A stretch of 64,000 bases of DNA from Galbibacter sp038433465 (GCF_038433465.1 NZ_JAESVF010000001.1:859102-923101), one strand, 5' to 3'; counted from the stretch's first letter, positions 44,304 to 53,180 are shown. The notes: a model not told the origin generated them from the letters alone. A program made the numbers and translations.

Positions 44304-45050
44304 ATGAAAAAACACTTACTACCACTTTTACTTTTATGTTTTGTGCTATTGCCTATTAGGTTGAGTAGTCAAAACAGATCTGCAATAATTAAATATCAAG
44401 GAGTTATAAATGAAAAGTATGTAGATAGCTTTGTTAAAGCTTTAGAGGCTGATAAAGATGTGTCTATGCATCTAAAACAAGAGATTGCAAAATATTACCA
44501 AAGTGCGCAACCAGAAATATTTTATTTACACATACAAGGTTTAGAGTCATATTATTATACCGACTTTTCTTTAAAAGTAGAAGGAGAGGACAATGCTGGG
44601 AGTCTCGCTTCAAACGATGATTATTACACTAATTCTAAAACAGGAGCTATTATTAAGCTAAATGAAACTATTGGAAATGTTCTTCATACGTCAGAAAAGT
44701 ATTGGGAAATTACAGATGAGGTTAAAATGATAGGGGATTATAGATGTATACAAGCCATCCCTGTTTATAAAAGGTATAATGAAAAGACAGACACTTATTA
44801 TTATAAAAAGAGAACCAAAGTATGGTTTACGCCAGATATTCCGTTGAGTTTTGGCCCTGCACAATATAAAGGGCTGCCAGGTTTAATTTTACAAATAGAG
44901 CATAGGCGGTATACGTTAACGGCAATACATATTGATTTAAATCCAGATGAAGCCGATTTAAAAATAAACCGTGTTGATGAAAATGAGCGAATTATATCTT
45001 TTCAAGAATTGATACGACGTCAAAAAGAAATGCGGAAAAACCGTTATTAA
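44304..45050 (+). CDS. GLPGLI family secreted protein, tandem copy 1
   Basis: A 248-residue protein with signal peptide (KKHLLPLLLLCFVLLPIRLSSQ) and the family motif GLPGLI at 190-195 within FGPAQYKGLPGLILQI. The sequence after it (HRRYTLTAIHIDLNPDEAD ... RRQKEMRKNRY) is nearly invariant among the four copies. From about residue 70 on it is almost identical to copy 3. Family function is unknown; secretion and the linked barrel gene suggest a periplasmic or surface role. Confidence 0.87.
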   Translation: MKKHLLPLLLLCFVLLPIRLSSQNRSAIIKYQGVINEKYVDSFVKALEADKDVSMHLKQEIAKYYQSAQPEIFYLHIQGLESYYYTDFSLKVEGEDNAGSLASNDDYYTNSKTGAIIKLNETIGNVLHTSEKYWEITDEVKMIGDYRCIQAIPVYKRYNEKTDTYYYKKRTKVWFTPDIPLSFGPAQYKGLPGLILQIEHRRYTLTAIHIDLNPDEADLKINRVDENERIISFQELIRRQKEMRKNRY

Positions 45051-45068
45051 TTGAGTTGATTTTTATTT

Positions 45069-45815
45069 ATGAATAAACACTTATTACCACTTTTACTTTT
45101 ATGTTTAACGCTACTACCTATTGAATTGTGTAGTCAAAGCAGGTCTGCAATAATAAAATATCAAGGAGTTATAAACGAGAAATATGTAGATAGCTTTGTT
45201 AAAGCTTTAGAGGCTGATAAAGATATGTCTATGCATAGTAAGCAAAGAGTTACGAATTTTTATAGAAGTGCTAAACCTGAGGAGTTTTATTTGCATATAC
45301 AAAATCACGAATCTTATTATTTTACTGACTTTTCTTTAAAAGTAGAAGGAGAGCATAATGTAGGAAGTCTTGCTTCAAACGATTATTATTATACCAATTC
45401 CAAAGCTAGTACTGTAATAATGCAAAATGAAACACTGGGGAATGTTCTTTTCATGCCGGAAAAGCATTGGGAAATTACAGATGAGGTTAAAATGATAGGG
45501 GATTATCGATGTGTACAAGCCATCCCTGTTTATAAGCGATATAATGCTATGACAGATTCTTATTATTATAAAAAAGGGGCTAAAGTTTGGTTTACACCAG
45601 ATATTCCGTTGAGTTTTGGTCCTGCACAATATAAAGGGTTGCCAGGCTTAATTTTACAGATAGAGCATAGGCGGTATACGTTAACGGCAATACATATTGA
45701 TTTAAATCCAGATGAAGCCGATTTAAAAATTAACCGTGTTGATGAAAATGAGCGAATTATATCTTTTCAAGAAATGATAAACCGCCAAAAAGAAATGCGA
45801 AAAAACCGTTATTAA
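45069..45815 (+). CDS. GLPGLI family secreted protein, tandem copy 2
   Basis: Also 248 residues, with no indel against copy 1 and the same 18-bp spacer before the next gene. Its N-terminal ~40 codons and the region around VPVYKRYNAMTDSYYYKKGAK match copy 4 best, while ESYYFTDFSLKVEGE in the middle matches copies 1 and 3. GLPGLI is at 190-195. The mosaic points to recent duplication plus gene conversion. Confidence 0.87.
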   Translation: MNKHLLPLLLLCLTLLPIELCSQSRSAIIKYQGVINEKYVDSFVKALEADKDMSMHSKQRVTNFYRSAKPEEFYLHIQNHESYYFTDFSLKVEGEHNVGSLASNDYYYTNSKASTVIMQNETLGNVLFMPEKHWEITDEVKMIGDYRCVQAIPVYKRYNAMTDSYYYKKGAKVWFTPDIPLSFGPAQYKGLPGLILQIEHRRYTLTAIHIDLNPDEADLKINRVDENERIISFQEMINRQKEMRKNRY

Positions 45816-45833
45816 TTGAGTTGATTTTTATTT

Positions 45834-46580
45834 ATGAGAATACACTTACTACCACTTTTGCTTATATGTTTAACGCTACTACCTATTGAGTTGTGTAGTC
45901 AAAATAGTTCTGTAATAATAAAATATCAAGGAGTTATAAACGAGAAATATGTAGATAGTTTTTTAATTGATTTAGAGGCTAAAAAAGATGTGTCAATGCA
46001 CATCAAACAAAATGTAAATAATTACTATAGAAGTGCACAACCAGAAATATTTTATTTGCACATTCAAGGTTTAGAGTCATATTATTATACCGACTTTTCT
46101 TTAAAAGTAGAAGGAGAGGACAATGCTGGGAGTCTCGCTTCAAACGATGATTATTACACTAATTCTAAAACAGGAGCTATTATTAAGCTAAATGAAACTA
46201 TTGGAAATGTTCTTTTTACGCCAGAAAAGCATTGGGAAATTACAGATGAGGTTAAAATGATAGGGGATTATAGATGTATACAAGCCATCCCTGTTTATAA
46301 AAGGTATAATGAAAAGACAGACACTTATTATTATAAAAAGAGAACCAAAGTATGGTTTACGCCAGATATTCCGTTGAGTTTTGGCCCTGCACAATATAAA
46401 GGGCTGCCAGGTTTAATTTTACAAATAGAGCATAGGCGGTATACGTTAACGGCAATACATATTGATTTAAATCCAGATGAAGCCGATTTAAAAATAAACC
46501 GTGTTGATGAAAATGAGCGAATTATATCTTTTCAAGAATTGATACGACGTCAAAAAGAAATGCGGAAAAACCGTTATTAA
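45834..46580 (+). CDS. GLPGLI family secreted protein, tandem copy 3
   Basis: A 248-residue copy whose C-terminal two-thirds is nearly base-for-base copy 1 (differences such as LHTSEKYW versus LFTPEKHW). Residues about 42-68 differ (FLIDLEAKKDVSMHIKQNV). Signal peptide MRIHLLPLLLICLTLLPIELCSQ. Same spacer and period as its neighbours. Copies 1+2 and 3+4 look like a duplicated two-gene unit. Confidence 0.87.
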   Translation: MRIHLLPLLLICLTLLPIELCSQNSSVIIKYQGVINEKYVDSFLIDLEAKKDVSMHIKQNVNNYYRSAQPEIFYLHIQGLESYYYTDFSLKVEGEDNAGSLASNDDYYTNSKTGAIIKLNETIGNVLFTPEKHWEITDEVKMIGDYRCIQAIPVYKRYNEKTDTYYYKKRTKVWFTPDIPLSFGPAQYKGLPGLILQIEHRRYTLTAIHIDLNPDEADLKINRVDENERIISFQELIRRQKEMRKNRY

Positions 46581-46598
46581 TTGAGTTGATTTTTATTT

Positions 46599-47345
46599 AT
46601 GAATAAACACTTATTACCACTTTTACTTTTATGTTTAACGCTACTACCTATTGAATTGTGTAGTCAAAGCAGGTCTGCAATAATAAAATATCAAGGAGTT
46701 ATAAACGAGAAATATGTAGATAGTTTTGTGACAGCGTTAAAAGCAAAGAAAAATGTTTCAATGCATCTAAAACAAGAGATTGCTAATAAATATCAGAATG
46801 CAATGACTGATGAATTTTACTTACATATTAAAGATGGGGAGTCTTATTATTTTGAAGATGAAACTTTAAAAGTAAATAATATAAATACAAAGGGCAGTTT
46901 AGCAAAAAGAACTCCATTCTATACAAACAGTAAAACAAATTCTATTATTCAGGTGACCACGTCAATGGGAAATGTGCTTTTTATGCCAGAAAAGCATTGG
47001 GAGATTACAGATGGGGTTAAAATGATAGGGGATTATAGATGTGTACAAGCCATCCCTGTTTATAAGCGATATAATGCTATGACAGATTCTTATTATTATA
47101 AAAAAGGGGCTAAAGTTTGGTTTACGCCAGATATTCCGTTGAGTTTTGGTCCTCAGGAATATAAAGGATTACCAGGCCTAATTTTACAAATAGAGCATAG
47201 ACGGTATACGTTAACGGCAATACATGTTGATTTAAATCCAGATGAAGCCGATTTAAAAATAAACCGTGTTGATGAAAATGAGCGAATTATATCTTTTCAA
47301 GAATTGATACGACGCCAAAAAGAAATGCGAAAAAACAGATATTGA
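46599..47345 (+). CDS. GLPGLI family secreted protein, tandem copy 4 (divergent centre)
   Basis: 248 residues. The N-terminus (to about residue 41) equals copy 2 and the C-terminus (from about 125) equals the others, but the centre, about 42-120, is strongly different (for example DETLKVNNINTKGSLAKRTPFY against DFSLKVEGE...DDYY). GLPGLI is at 190-195 (FGPQEYKGLPGLI). The diverged centre between conserved ends suggests that the middle contacts a variable partner. The barrel gene begins 39 bp later. Confidence 0.87.
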   Translation: MNKHLLPLLLLCLTLLPIELCSQSRSAIIKYQGVINEKYVDSFVTALKAKKNVSMHLKQEIANKYQNAMTDEFYLHIKDGESYYFEDETLKVNNINTKGSLAKRTPFYTNSKTNSIIQVTTSMGNVLFMPEKHWEITDGVKMIGDYRCVQAIPVYKRYNAMTDSYYYKKGAKVWFTPDIPLSFGPQEYKGLPGLILQIEHRRYTLTAIHVDLNPDEADLKINRVDENERIISFQELIRRQKEMRKNRY

Positions 47346-47384
47346 TCAAAGCCTTACTTTGTTTTCAAACTATTTTAAACAGGC

Positions 47385-50045
47385 ATGAATTTAAACAAAC
47401 TCTTATTTCTTTTAGTTTTTCTACTGCTGGGCACTTCGTGTTTTTCACAAAGAGTGCTTAAAGGAGTTGTGAGAGATAGTTTGCAAAATCCTTTACCATA
47501 TGCAAACGTAATTGCACAAACTACAGATTCGCTTCAAAAAGTAAAAATGGAGTTTTCCATCACAGACGAGCAAGGAAATTATCGGTTAGATTTAAAAGAG
47601 ACTTCGTATGCTGTTACAACTAGTTATTTGGGGTATCTCCCTTATCGTTTTGAAATAACTCCAACTCAAGATACAGAGAGGGATATTGTTTTAAAACAAA
47701 AAGCAGAAGAATTGGGAGAGGTTGTTATTGAACCTCCGGTAGTAGTAAAAGAAGACACCATTGTTTATACCGTAGATAAGTTTGTTAAAGGAGACGAACG
47801 TAAGTTAAAAGACGTTCTTAAAAAGCTTCCAGGAATTGAAGTTGCTAGAGACGGTACCGTTACGGTGCAAGGCAAAAAGGTAACTGTATTGTTGGTAGAG
47901 AATAAAAAGTTTTTTGGTGGAGGTACTAAATTGGGAGTCGATAATATACCTGCTAACGCTATTGATAAGGTAGAGGTACTCGATAATTATAATGAAGTGT
48001 CTTTTTTAAAAGGACTAGAAGACACCAACGATATGGCGTTAAATGTAAAGCTGAAGGAGGATAAGAAAAATTTTGTTTTTGGGGATATTGAAGCAGGGAA
48101 AGGGAATGAAGATTTTTATAATGTACACAGCAATCTTTTTTATTACAGTCCAAAAACGAGTGTAAACAGTATTGGGAATTTAAATAATACCGCCAAGCAA
48201 GTATTTACGTATAAGCAATATTCCGATTTTCAAAATGGTATAAATCGAAGTCTTTTAAAGGGGAATACCAATTTTGATCTTCCTACAGATGAGTTTTCTC
48301 AGTTTTTAAAAGAGCAAGATGTTACATCCAGCGATCGCAAATTTGGTGCGCTAAATATTTCAAATGAATTTAATGATAAAATTAATATTGCTGGCTACGG
48401 AATATTCTCTCATACAAAAGAAGGTACTTTAACTGAAACTTATAATCAATACAATACATTTTCTGAACTAAAAGAGCAAACTTCCAATTTAAAAAACACA
48501 CTTGGTATTGCTAGTTTAAACGCTACATATTTACCAAATTTAACCGATCAATGGTTGTTTAAAACTCAATTTAAAAGAGCTTCTAATGTAGGGACTACTC
48601 GTTTACAATCTGTGGTAGATACTATTAACAATTCATTTATTTCTCAGGATGATGTGGTAAATACTTTTTTTAATCAAATAGTAGAATGGCATCGGAAAAA
48701 ATCAAAAAACCATATCTTTTCATTTGCTACAAATTATCAATTTGATGAGCGTTACCCGAAGATGAATTTGTTTTCAGATATGCCCATTTTGGAAGGTTTT
48801 GTACCGCTTATGGAAGCAGAATCATACGAGCTCGATCAACTAAAAAAGATAAAGAGAAATCAGCTAGATGCCATTTTTAAATATTATTGGGTGTTAAATG
48901 GTAAAAATCATATTTACACTACGCTCGGAAATACACTTATTGGCAATCGTTTTATTACAAACGATATGCAAATTTTGGACGACGGAAGTATGAATAATTT
49001 CAATACGAGTGGTTTTGGGAACGATTTGGATTTTAGTTTAAACGATTTCTTTTTTGGGGTACATTATAAATTTAAAACAGGAATTTTCACACTAGATCAG
49101 GGAGCGTTTTTACATCAGTACAATTGGAATATTGCGCAACAAGAAGAGGTTTCTAAAAGTAAAGCAGTATTGTTGCCTAGCGTATCTATTAAAGCTAAGT
49201 TTAGTAAGCGAAAAGAGTTGGAGTTTAGTTATGAAATAAATAGCTCGTTCTCCAACGCCTCTATGTTTGCAAACAGGTTGTATGTGTTGTCGTACAATTC
49301 GGTTTTTAAAGGAAACAATGCTTTGGAAAATCAACTGTCGCATAATTTTAGATTACGTTTTAATAAATTTAGTACGTATAGGGGTTTTAGTTATTATATT
49401 ACATTTAATTATGCTGAAAAAACAAAAGGTGTTATAAACGATGTAAATTATGAAGGCATCAATCAAAGTGTCATACCAATTTATATCGATAATCCATCCA
49501 ATCGTTTTAGTGTTTATGGGCGCATTCGAAAAAATGTAAAGAATATAAATTTGGCTTTTGGGTTTCATCAATTTACTTCAAAGTACTTACAAAACATCAA
49601 TTCGGTTTTAGAAACCAATAAAAGCAATAATTTTTCTTATAATTTATCTGCCAAAACACTGTTTGATAATTTTCCAACTATTGAAGCAGGTTTTAAACAA
49701 AGTGTTGGGACGTACACTTTAAGTAGTAGCGAGTCTAAATTTGTGACTACCGAACCATTTATAAATATTGATTACGATTTTTTAAAAGGATGTATAGCCT
49801 CATTTGATTTTACTTCCTACACCTATAAAAATAAAACGTTTAATGCTCAAAATAATTACGACATCGCAAATGCTTCTTTGTATTATAAAAATGATAATAG
49901 CGCATGGAGTTTTAAGATAGAGGCTAAAAACTTGTTTAATGTTCAATATAAAAATTCCAATAGTTTTTCATCTTATATTATTTCTGATACTCGTAATTAT
50001 ATCATGCCACGTATTTTGATGTTTTCTGTTGGATATAATTTATAA
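47385..50045 (+). CDS. Outer-membrane beta-barrel with carboxypeptidase-regulatory-like domain (locus 2)
   Basis: An 886-residue homologue of the barrel at 18298. Signal peptide (to TSCFSQ), CarboxypepD_reg-like domain (VLKGVVRDSLQNPLPYANVI ... about 22-110), plug-like region (EDTIVYTVDKF, LKDVLKKLPGIEV, VTVLLVENKKFFGGG, VDNIPANAIDKVEVLDNY), and a long barrel ending RILMFSVGYNL. It is TonB-receptor-like but has no SusD partner; instead it is encoded after four GLPGLI genes. Its plug differs from locus 1 at the ligand-facing NKKFFGGGTKLG site. Likely transport or display of an unknown molecule. Confidence 0.85.
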   Translation: MNLNKLLFLLVFLLLGTSCFSQRVLKGVVRDSLQNPLPYANVIAQTTDSLQKVKMEFSITDEQGNYRLDLKETSYAVTTSYLGYLPYRFEITPTQDTERDIVLKQKAEELGEVVIEPPVVVKEDTIVYTVDKFVKGDERKLKDVLKKLPGIEVARDGTVTVQGKKVTVLLVENKKFFGGGTKLGVDNIPANAIDKVEVLDNYNEVSFLKGLEDTNDMALNVKLKEDKKNFVFGDIEAGKGNEDFYNVHSNLFYYSPKTSVNSIGNLNNTAKQVFTYKQYSDFQNGINRSLLKGNTNFDLPTDEFSQFLKEQDVTSSDRKFGALNISNEFNDKINIAGYGIFSHTKEGTLTETYNQYNTFSELKEQTSNLKNTLGIASLNATYLPNLTDQWLFKTQFKRASNVGTTRLQSVVDTINNSFISQDDVVNTFFNQIVEWHRKKSKNHIFSFATNYQFDERYPKMNLFSDMPILEGFVPLMEAESYELDQLKKIKRNQLDAIFKYYWVLNGKNHIYTTLGNTLIGNRFITNDMQILDDGSMNNFNTSGFGNDLDFSLNDFFFGVHYKFKTGIFTLDQGAFLHQYNWNIAQQEEVSKSKAVLLPSVSIKAKFSKRKELEFSYEINSSFSNASMFANRLYVLSYNSVFKGNNALENQLSHNFRLRFNKFSTYRGFSYYITFNYAEKTKGVINDVNYEGINQSVIPIYIDNPSNRFSVYGRIRKNVKNINLAFGFHQFTSKYLQNINSVLETNKSNNFSYNLSAKTLFDNFPTIEAGFKQSVGTYTLSSSESKFVTTEPFINIDYDFLKGCIASFDFTSYTYKNKTFNAQNNYDIANASLYYKNDNSAWSFKIEAKNLFNVQYKNSNSFSSYIISDTRNYIMPRILMFSVGYNL

Positions 50046-50046
50046 A

Positions 50047-50083
50047 AAAACCCACTTTCAAAATAGTATTGAAAATGGGTTTT
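50047..50083. terminator. Bidirectional terminator between the island and tsf
   Basis: AAAACCCACTTTCAA / TTGAAAATGGGTTTT, a 15-bp stem with one mismatch, sits between the convergent barrel gene and tsf and can serve both. Confidence 0.75.
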
Positions 50084-50106
50084 AAATATGTTTGAAAGGC
50101 TATAGT

Positions 50107-50931
50107 TTATCCTAAAGCAACTCTTTCGAATGCTACTACAGTAAGCTCTTTGTCAAAAGATTTTACGTATTCAGCAACACTTTGTTTGTTGTCTTTAATA
50201 AAGTCTTGGTTTACTAAAGTGTTGTCTTTAAAGAAACGCTTTAATTTACCTTTAGCGATGTTTTCTAACATAGCTTCTGGTTTTCCTTCAGCTCTTAAAG
50301 TGTCTTTAGCAATTTCGATTTCTTTATCGATAATTTCTTGGTCAACACCAGTTTCGTCTAAAGCAACAGGATTCATTGCAGCGGCTTGCATAGCAACGTC
50401 TTTTGCAGCTACATCTGCACCTTCTGCAGTTGCAGATAAACCAACTAGGGTAGCAATTTTGTTACCTGCGTGGATGTAAGAACCTACAAATGGAGCTTCT
50501 AAAGTTCTGAAATCTCCGATTTCGATTTTCTCTCCAATTACTCCAGTTTGCTCGATTAATTTATCGGCAACTTTAATTCCTTTGTAATCTGCTTCTAAGA
50601 ATGCATCTTTAGAATCGAAGTTTAAAGCTAACTCGGCAAGATCGTTTGCTAAAGTTACGAACGAATCGTTTTTAGCTACGAAGTCTGTCTCACAGTTTAA
50701 AGATACGATTACCCCTCTTGTGTTGGCGTCGTTTACTTTTGCAATTACTGCACCTTCAGTAGATTCTCTGTCGGCTCTTTTTGCTGCAACTTTTTGTCCT
50801 TTTTTACGAAGAACTTCTACTGCTGTATCAAAATCGCCATCTGCTTCTACTAATGCATTTTTACAATCCATCATACCAGCACCAGTGGCTTTTCTTAATT
50901 TATTTACTTCAGCGGCTGTAATTTTTGCCAT
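50107..50931 (-). CDS. tsf: Elongation factor Ts
   Basis: A 274-residue EF-Ts, the nucleotide-exchange factor of EF-Tu. The UBA-like N-terminus AEVNKLRKATGAGMMDCKNALVEADGD and the TDFVAKND motif (near 82) that contacts EF-Tu are both present, and QAAAMNPVAL marks the core domain. It follows rpsB on the minus strand. TACTTTTG on the minus strand (50980-50987) could give tsf an extra promoter. Confidence 0.97.
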   Translation of the reverse strand: MAKITAAEVNKLRKATGAGMMDCKNALVEADGDFDTAVEVLRKKGQKVAAKRADRESTEGAVIAKVNDANTRGVIVSLNCETDFVAKNDSFVTLANDLAELALNFDSKDAFLEADYKGIKVADKLIEQTGVIGEKIEIGDFRTLEAPFVGSYIHAGNKIATLVGLSATAEGADVAAKDVAMQAAAMNPVALDETGVDQEIIDKEIEIAKDTLRAEGKPEAMLENIAKGKLKRFFKDNTLVNQDFIKDNKQSVAEYVKSFDKELTVVAFERVALG

Positions 50932-51025
50932 TTCTATTTCAGTTTTAATTAGTAAAGTCGTTACCTATTTATTTCTATACAAAAGTAAAGAAGATAAACG
51001 GATAACGACTTTATGAAATTATTAT

Positions 51026-51823
51026 TTATTCGTTTTCTTCAGCTTCTAAAGCTTTTGCCTTTTTTTCTTTCGCGTCAAGCTCAGCTTTTGATTCTTCAGC
51101 TTCGTCAGCTTGTTTCTCAGCAGCTTTGTCTGCTTTTCTTTCAGAAAGACCTTCAGCAATAGCTCCTGTTACATGAGCTAGAACTTTCTCGATAGATTTT
51201 GAAGCATCATCGTTTGATGGAATTACGTACTCAACTTCTCTTGGATCTGAGTTTGTATCCACCATTGCAAATATTGGAATGTTTAATTTTTGTGCTTCTT
51301 TTACCGCGATGTGTTCGCGCATCGTGTCTACAATAAACAATGCTCCTGGTAAGCGAGTCATGTCAGAGATTGAACCTAAGTTTTTCTCTAATTTTGCTCT
51401 TAAACGATCTACTTGTAGTTTTTCTTTTTTAGAAAGTGTATCAAAAGTACCGTCTTTTTTCATTCTATCGATTGAAGCCATTTTTTTAACAGCTTTACGG
51501 ATAGTAACAAAGTTAGTAAGCATTCCACCTGGCCATCTTTCTGTGATGTAAGGCATGTTTACTGCTCCTGCTTTATCAGCAACGATATCTTTTGCTTGCT
51601 TTTTGGTAGCTACAAATAAAATTTTTCTACCTGAAGCTGCAATCTTTTTTAGGGCTTCGTTTGCCTCTTCGATTTTTGCAGCTGTTTTGTATAAATTGAT
51701 AACGTGGATTCCGTTACGCTCCATGTAGATATAAGGAGCCATGTTTGGATTCCATTTTCTAGTAAGGTGACCAAAGTGTACACCTGCTTCTAGTAAATCT
51801 TTAACTTCTATGTTATTTGCCAT
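51026..51823 (-). CDS. rpsB: 30S ribosomal protein S2
   Basis: A 265-residue S2 with LLEAGVHFGHLTRKWNPNMAPYI at the start, PYITERWPGGMLTNF near 95 and PIFAMVDTNSDPREVEYVIPSND near 180. A Lys/Glu/Ala-rich coiled tail (from about 228) is added after the core, as often in Bacteroidota. A 200-bp structured leader precedes it (see 51849-51955), pointing to control of rpsB-tsf. Confidence 0.97.
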   Translation of the reverse strand: MANNIEVKDLLEAGVHFGHLTRKWNPNMAPYIYMERNGIHVINLYKTAAKIEEANEALKKIAASGRKILFVATKKQAKDIVADKAGAVNMPYITERWPGGMLTNFVTIRKAVKKMASIDRMKKDGTFDTLSKKEKLQVDRLRAKLEKNLGSISDMTRLPGALFIVDTMREHIAVKEAQKLNIPIFAMVDTNSDPREVEYVIPSNDDASKSIEKVLAHVTGAIAEGLSERKADKAAEKQADEAEESKAELDAKEKKAKALEAEENE

Positions 51824-51848
51824 TTTTGTAATAGTTTACGTTCCGTTG

Positions 51849-51955
51849 CCCACAAGGTGGGTTTTTTATTTAGCAATGTTAAAGTGGTCACGATTGTTCG
51901 ATTGCCTTTACCATTTGGATGCTAAACTCATCTTCGTTTCTCGAGAGAATCGAAG
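51849..51955 (-). promoter_or_regulatory. Structured leader of rpsB (candidate autoregulatory RNA)
   Basis: In the 202-bp gap between rpsI and rpsB the minus strand has two clear hairpins: CTTCG-TTCTC / GAGAA-CGAAG (51932-51955, two opposed A's) and CCCAC-CTT-GTGGG (51849-51861), the latter 25 nt before the rpsB ATG. Leaders of ribosomal protein genes often bind their own product; I infer that here but cannot match a known motif. Confidence 0.4.
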
Positions 51956-52025
51956 CAACGACATGTTTTAAATTCAATAATAAATGAACCATGTGCGAAA
52001 AACACATGTAAAAAAATGATTCAGA

Positions 52026-52412
52026 TTAACGTTTAGAGAACTGGAATTTCTTACGTGCTTTCTTCTGACCAAATTTCTTACGCTCTACCATTCTAGGATC
52101 TCTAGTTAATAATCCTTCTGGTTTAAGAGTTCCTCTGTTTTCTGCATCTACTTCGCAAAGTGCTCTAGAGATAGCTAAACGGATAGCTTCTGCTTGCCCT
52201 GTAACACCTCCACCGTAAACATTTACTTTAATGTCAAAGTTTTCAACATTTCCTGTAAGTTCTAAAGGCTGTTGTACTTTGTACTGTAATGTTGGTGTTG
52301 GGAAGTATTGCGTAAATTCTTTTTTGTTGATGGTGATGTTTCCGTTACCTTCAGAAACGTACACTCTTGCAACTGCAGTTTTTCTTCTGCCGATTTTGTG
52401 AATTACTTCCAT
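52026..52412 (-). CDS. rpsI: 30S ribosomal protein S9
   Basis: A 128-residue S9 with IGRRKTAVARVYV at the start, NVYGGGVTGQAEAIRLAISRAL in the middle and the basic tail RKKFGQKKARKKFQFSKR that reaches the ribosomal P-site. Its ATG shares one base with the rplM stop (52412), so the two are translationally coupled as in most bacteria. Confidence 0.98.
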   Translation of the reverse strand: MEVIHKIGRRKTAVARVYVSEGNGNITINKKEFTQYFPTPTLQYKVQQPLELTGNVENFDIKVNVYGGGVTGQAEAIRLAISRALCEVDAENRGTLKPEGLLTRDPRMVERKKFGQKKARKKFQFSKR

Positions 52413-52867
52413 TATTTAAGATCGTTTAAGTTAATAGCAGTTGGCTTTTGCGCTTCTTGAGCATGCTCAGCACCAACGTACACTTTTAAATTACGGAATA
52501 AAGCTGCACCTAATTTGTTTTTAGGAAGCATTCCTTTAATTGATTTTTCTAACAAACGCGCTGGGTCTTTTTTGTAAAGCTCTGTAGCTGTTGTTATTCT
52601 CTGACCACCTGGGTAACCTGTGTGACGCACGTATTGTTTTGCATCCCATTTTTTACCTGTTAAGTTGATTTTTTCTGCATTGATAATTACTACATTATCT
52701 CCACAGTCAACATGCGGTGTGTAATTAGGCTTGTACTTACCTCTAAGTAGCTTTGCTACTTTAGAAGAAAGACGGCCTAGCGTCTGACCTTCAGCATCTA
52801 CTAAAACCCACTGTTTGTTTACAGTAGCTTTGTTTGCTGAAATTGTTTTGTAGCTTAATGTATCCAC
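52412..52867 (-). CDS. rplM: 50S ribosomal protein L13
   Basis: A 151-residue L13: WVLVDAEGQTLGRLSSKVAKLLRGK, GDNVVIINAEKINLTGKKWDAK and KGMLPKNKLGAALFRNLKVYVG are family blocks. First gene of the rplM-rpsI-rpsB-tsf run, with a textbook promoter upstream at 52935-52964. Confidence 0.98.
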   Translation of the reverse strand: MDTLSYKTISANKATVNKQWVLVDAEGQTLGRLSSKVAKLLRGKYKPNYTPHVDCGDNVVIINAEKINLTGKKWDAKQYVRHTGYPGGQRITTATELYKKDPARLLEKSIKGMLPKNKLGAALFRNLKVYVGAEHAQEAQKPTAINLNDLK

Positions 52868-52934
52868 ACTAACTTTTTTTAAAAATTAAACATTCCATTC
52901 CCATCCCCAAACGTGAATTCGGGATAATGGGGTG

Positions 52935-52964
52935 CAAAAGTACAACTATTTATGTTATTTGCAA
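52935..52964 (-). promoter_or_regulatory. Strong Bacteroidota promoter of rplM
   Basis: On the minus strand TTG (52962-52964) and TACTTTTG (52935-52942) are exactly 19 nt apart, the ideal housekeeping-sigma spacing. Transcription would begin near 52928, about 60 nt before the rplM start. Confidence 0.8.
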
Positions 52965-53134
52965 ATAGTGGTTGTTAATTATTTGTTGTTTTGAAGCGTT
53001 TGGTTTTTAGGGGGTTAATGTTTTTTCAATTTACTACGTTTTTTAGTTTTACTACTATGAACTGTATGTTGAGTTGCTGCTGTGGTAAGTTTTGTATTGT
53101 TACTATAGTTAATTTACAAGATTTAGGGTATAAA

Positions 53135-53160
53135 AAAACTCCCTTGAATAAGGGAGTTTT
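53135..53160 (-). terminator. Intrinsic terminator after the susD-like gene
   Basis: AAAACTCCCTT / AAGGGAGTTTT stem with a GAAT loop; on the minus strand a T-run follows. It ends the SusC/SusD operon 20 nt after its stop codon. The rest of 52965-53134 holds nothing I can identify. Confidence 0.8.
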
Positions 53161-53180
53161 AATATCTGTTTGATATGTAG

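Larger units (their letters stand above)
44304..47345 (+). repeat. Fourfold tandem gene array, exact 765-bp period
   Basis: Starts at 44304, 45069, 45834 and 46599 are exactly 765 bp apart, and the 18-bp spacers (ttgagttgatttttattt type) are the same. Similarity alternates (1 with 3, 2 with 4), as from duplication of a 1,530-bp two-gene unit. This array is prone to further recombination and to assembly collapse. Confidence 0.95.

Noticed and set aside
44304..47345. CRISPR or short tandem repeat explanation for the repeated DNA
   Set aside because: The period is 765 bp and each unit is an intact gene; no 20-50 bp repeat-spacer pattern is present.
52991..53173. 60-residue plus-strand ORF in the rplM-susD gap
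   Set aside because: Runs through the terminator stem at 53135, has no start-site signal, and its composition is that of AT-rich non-coding DNA.
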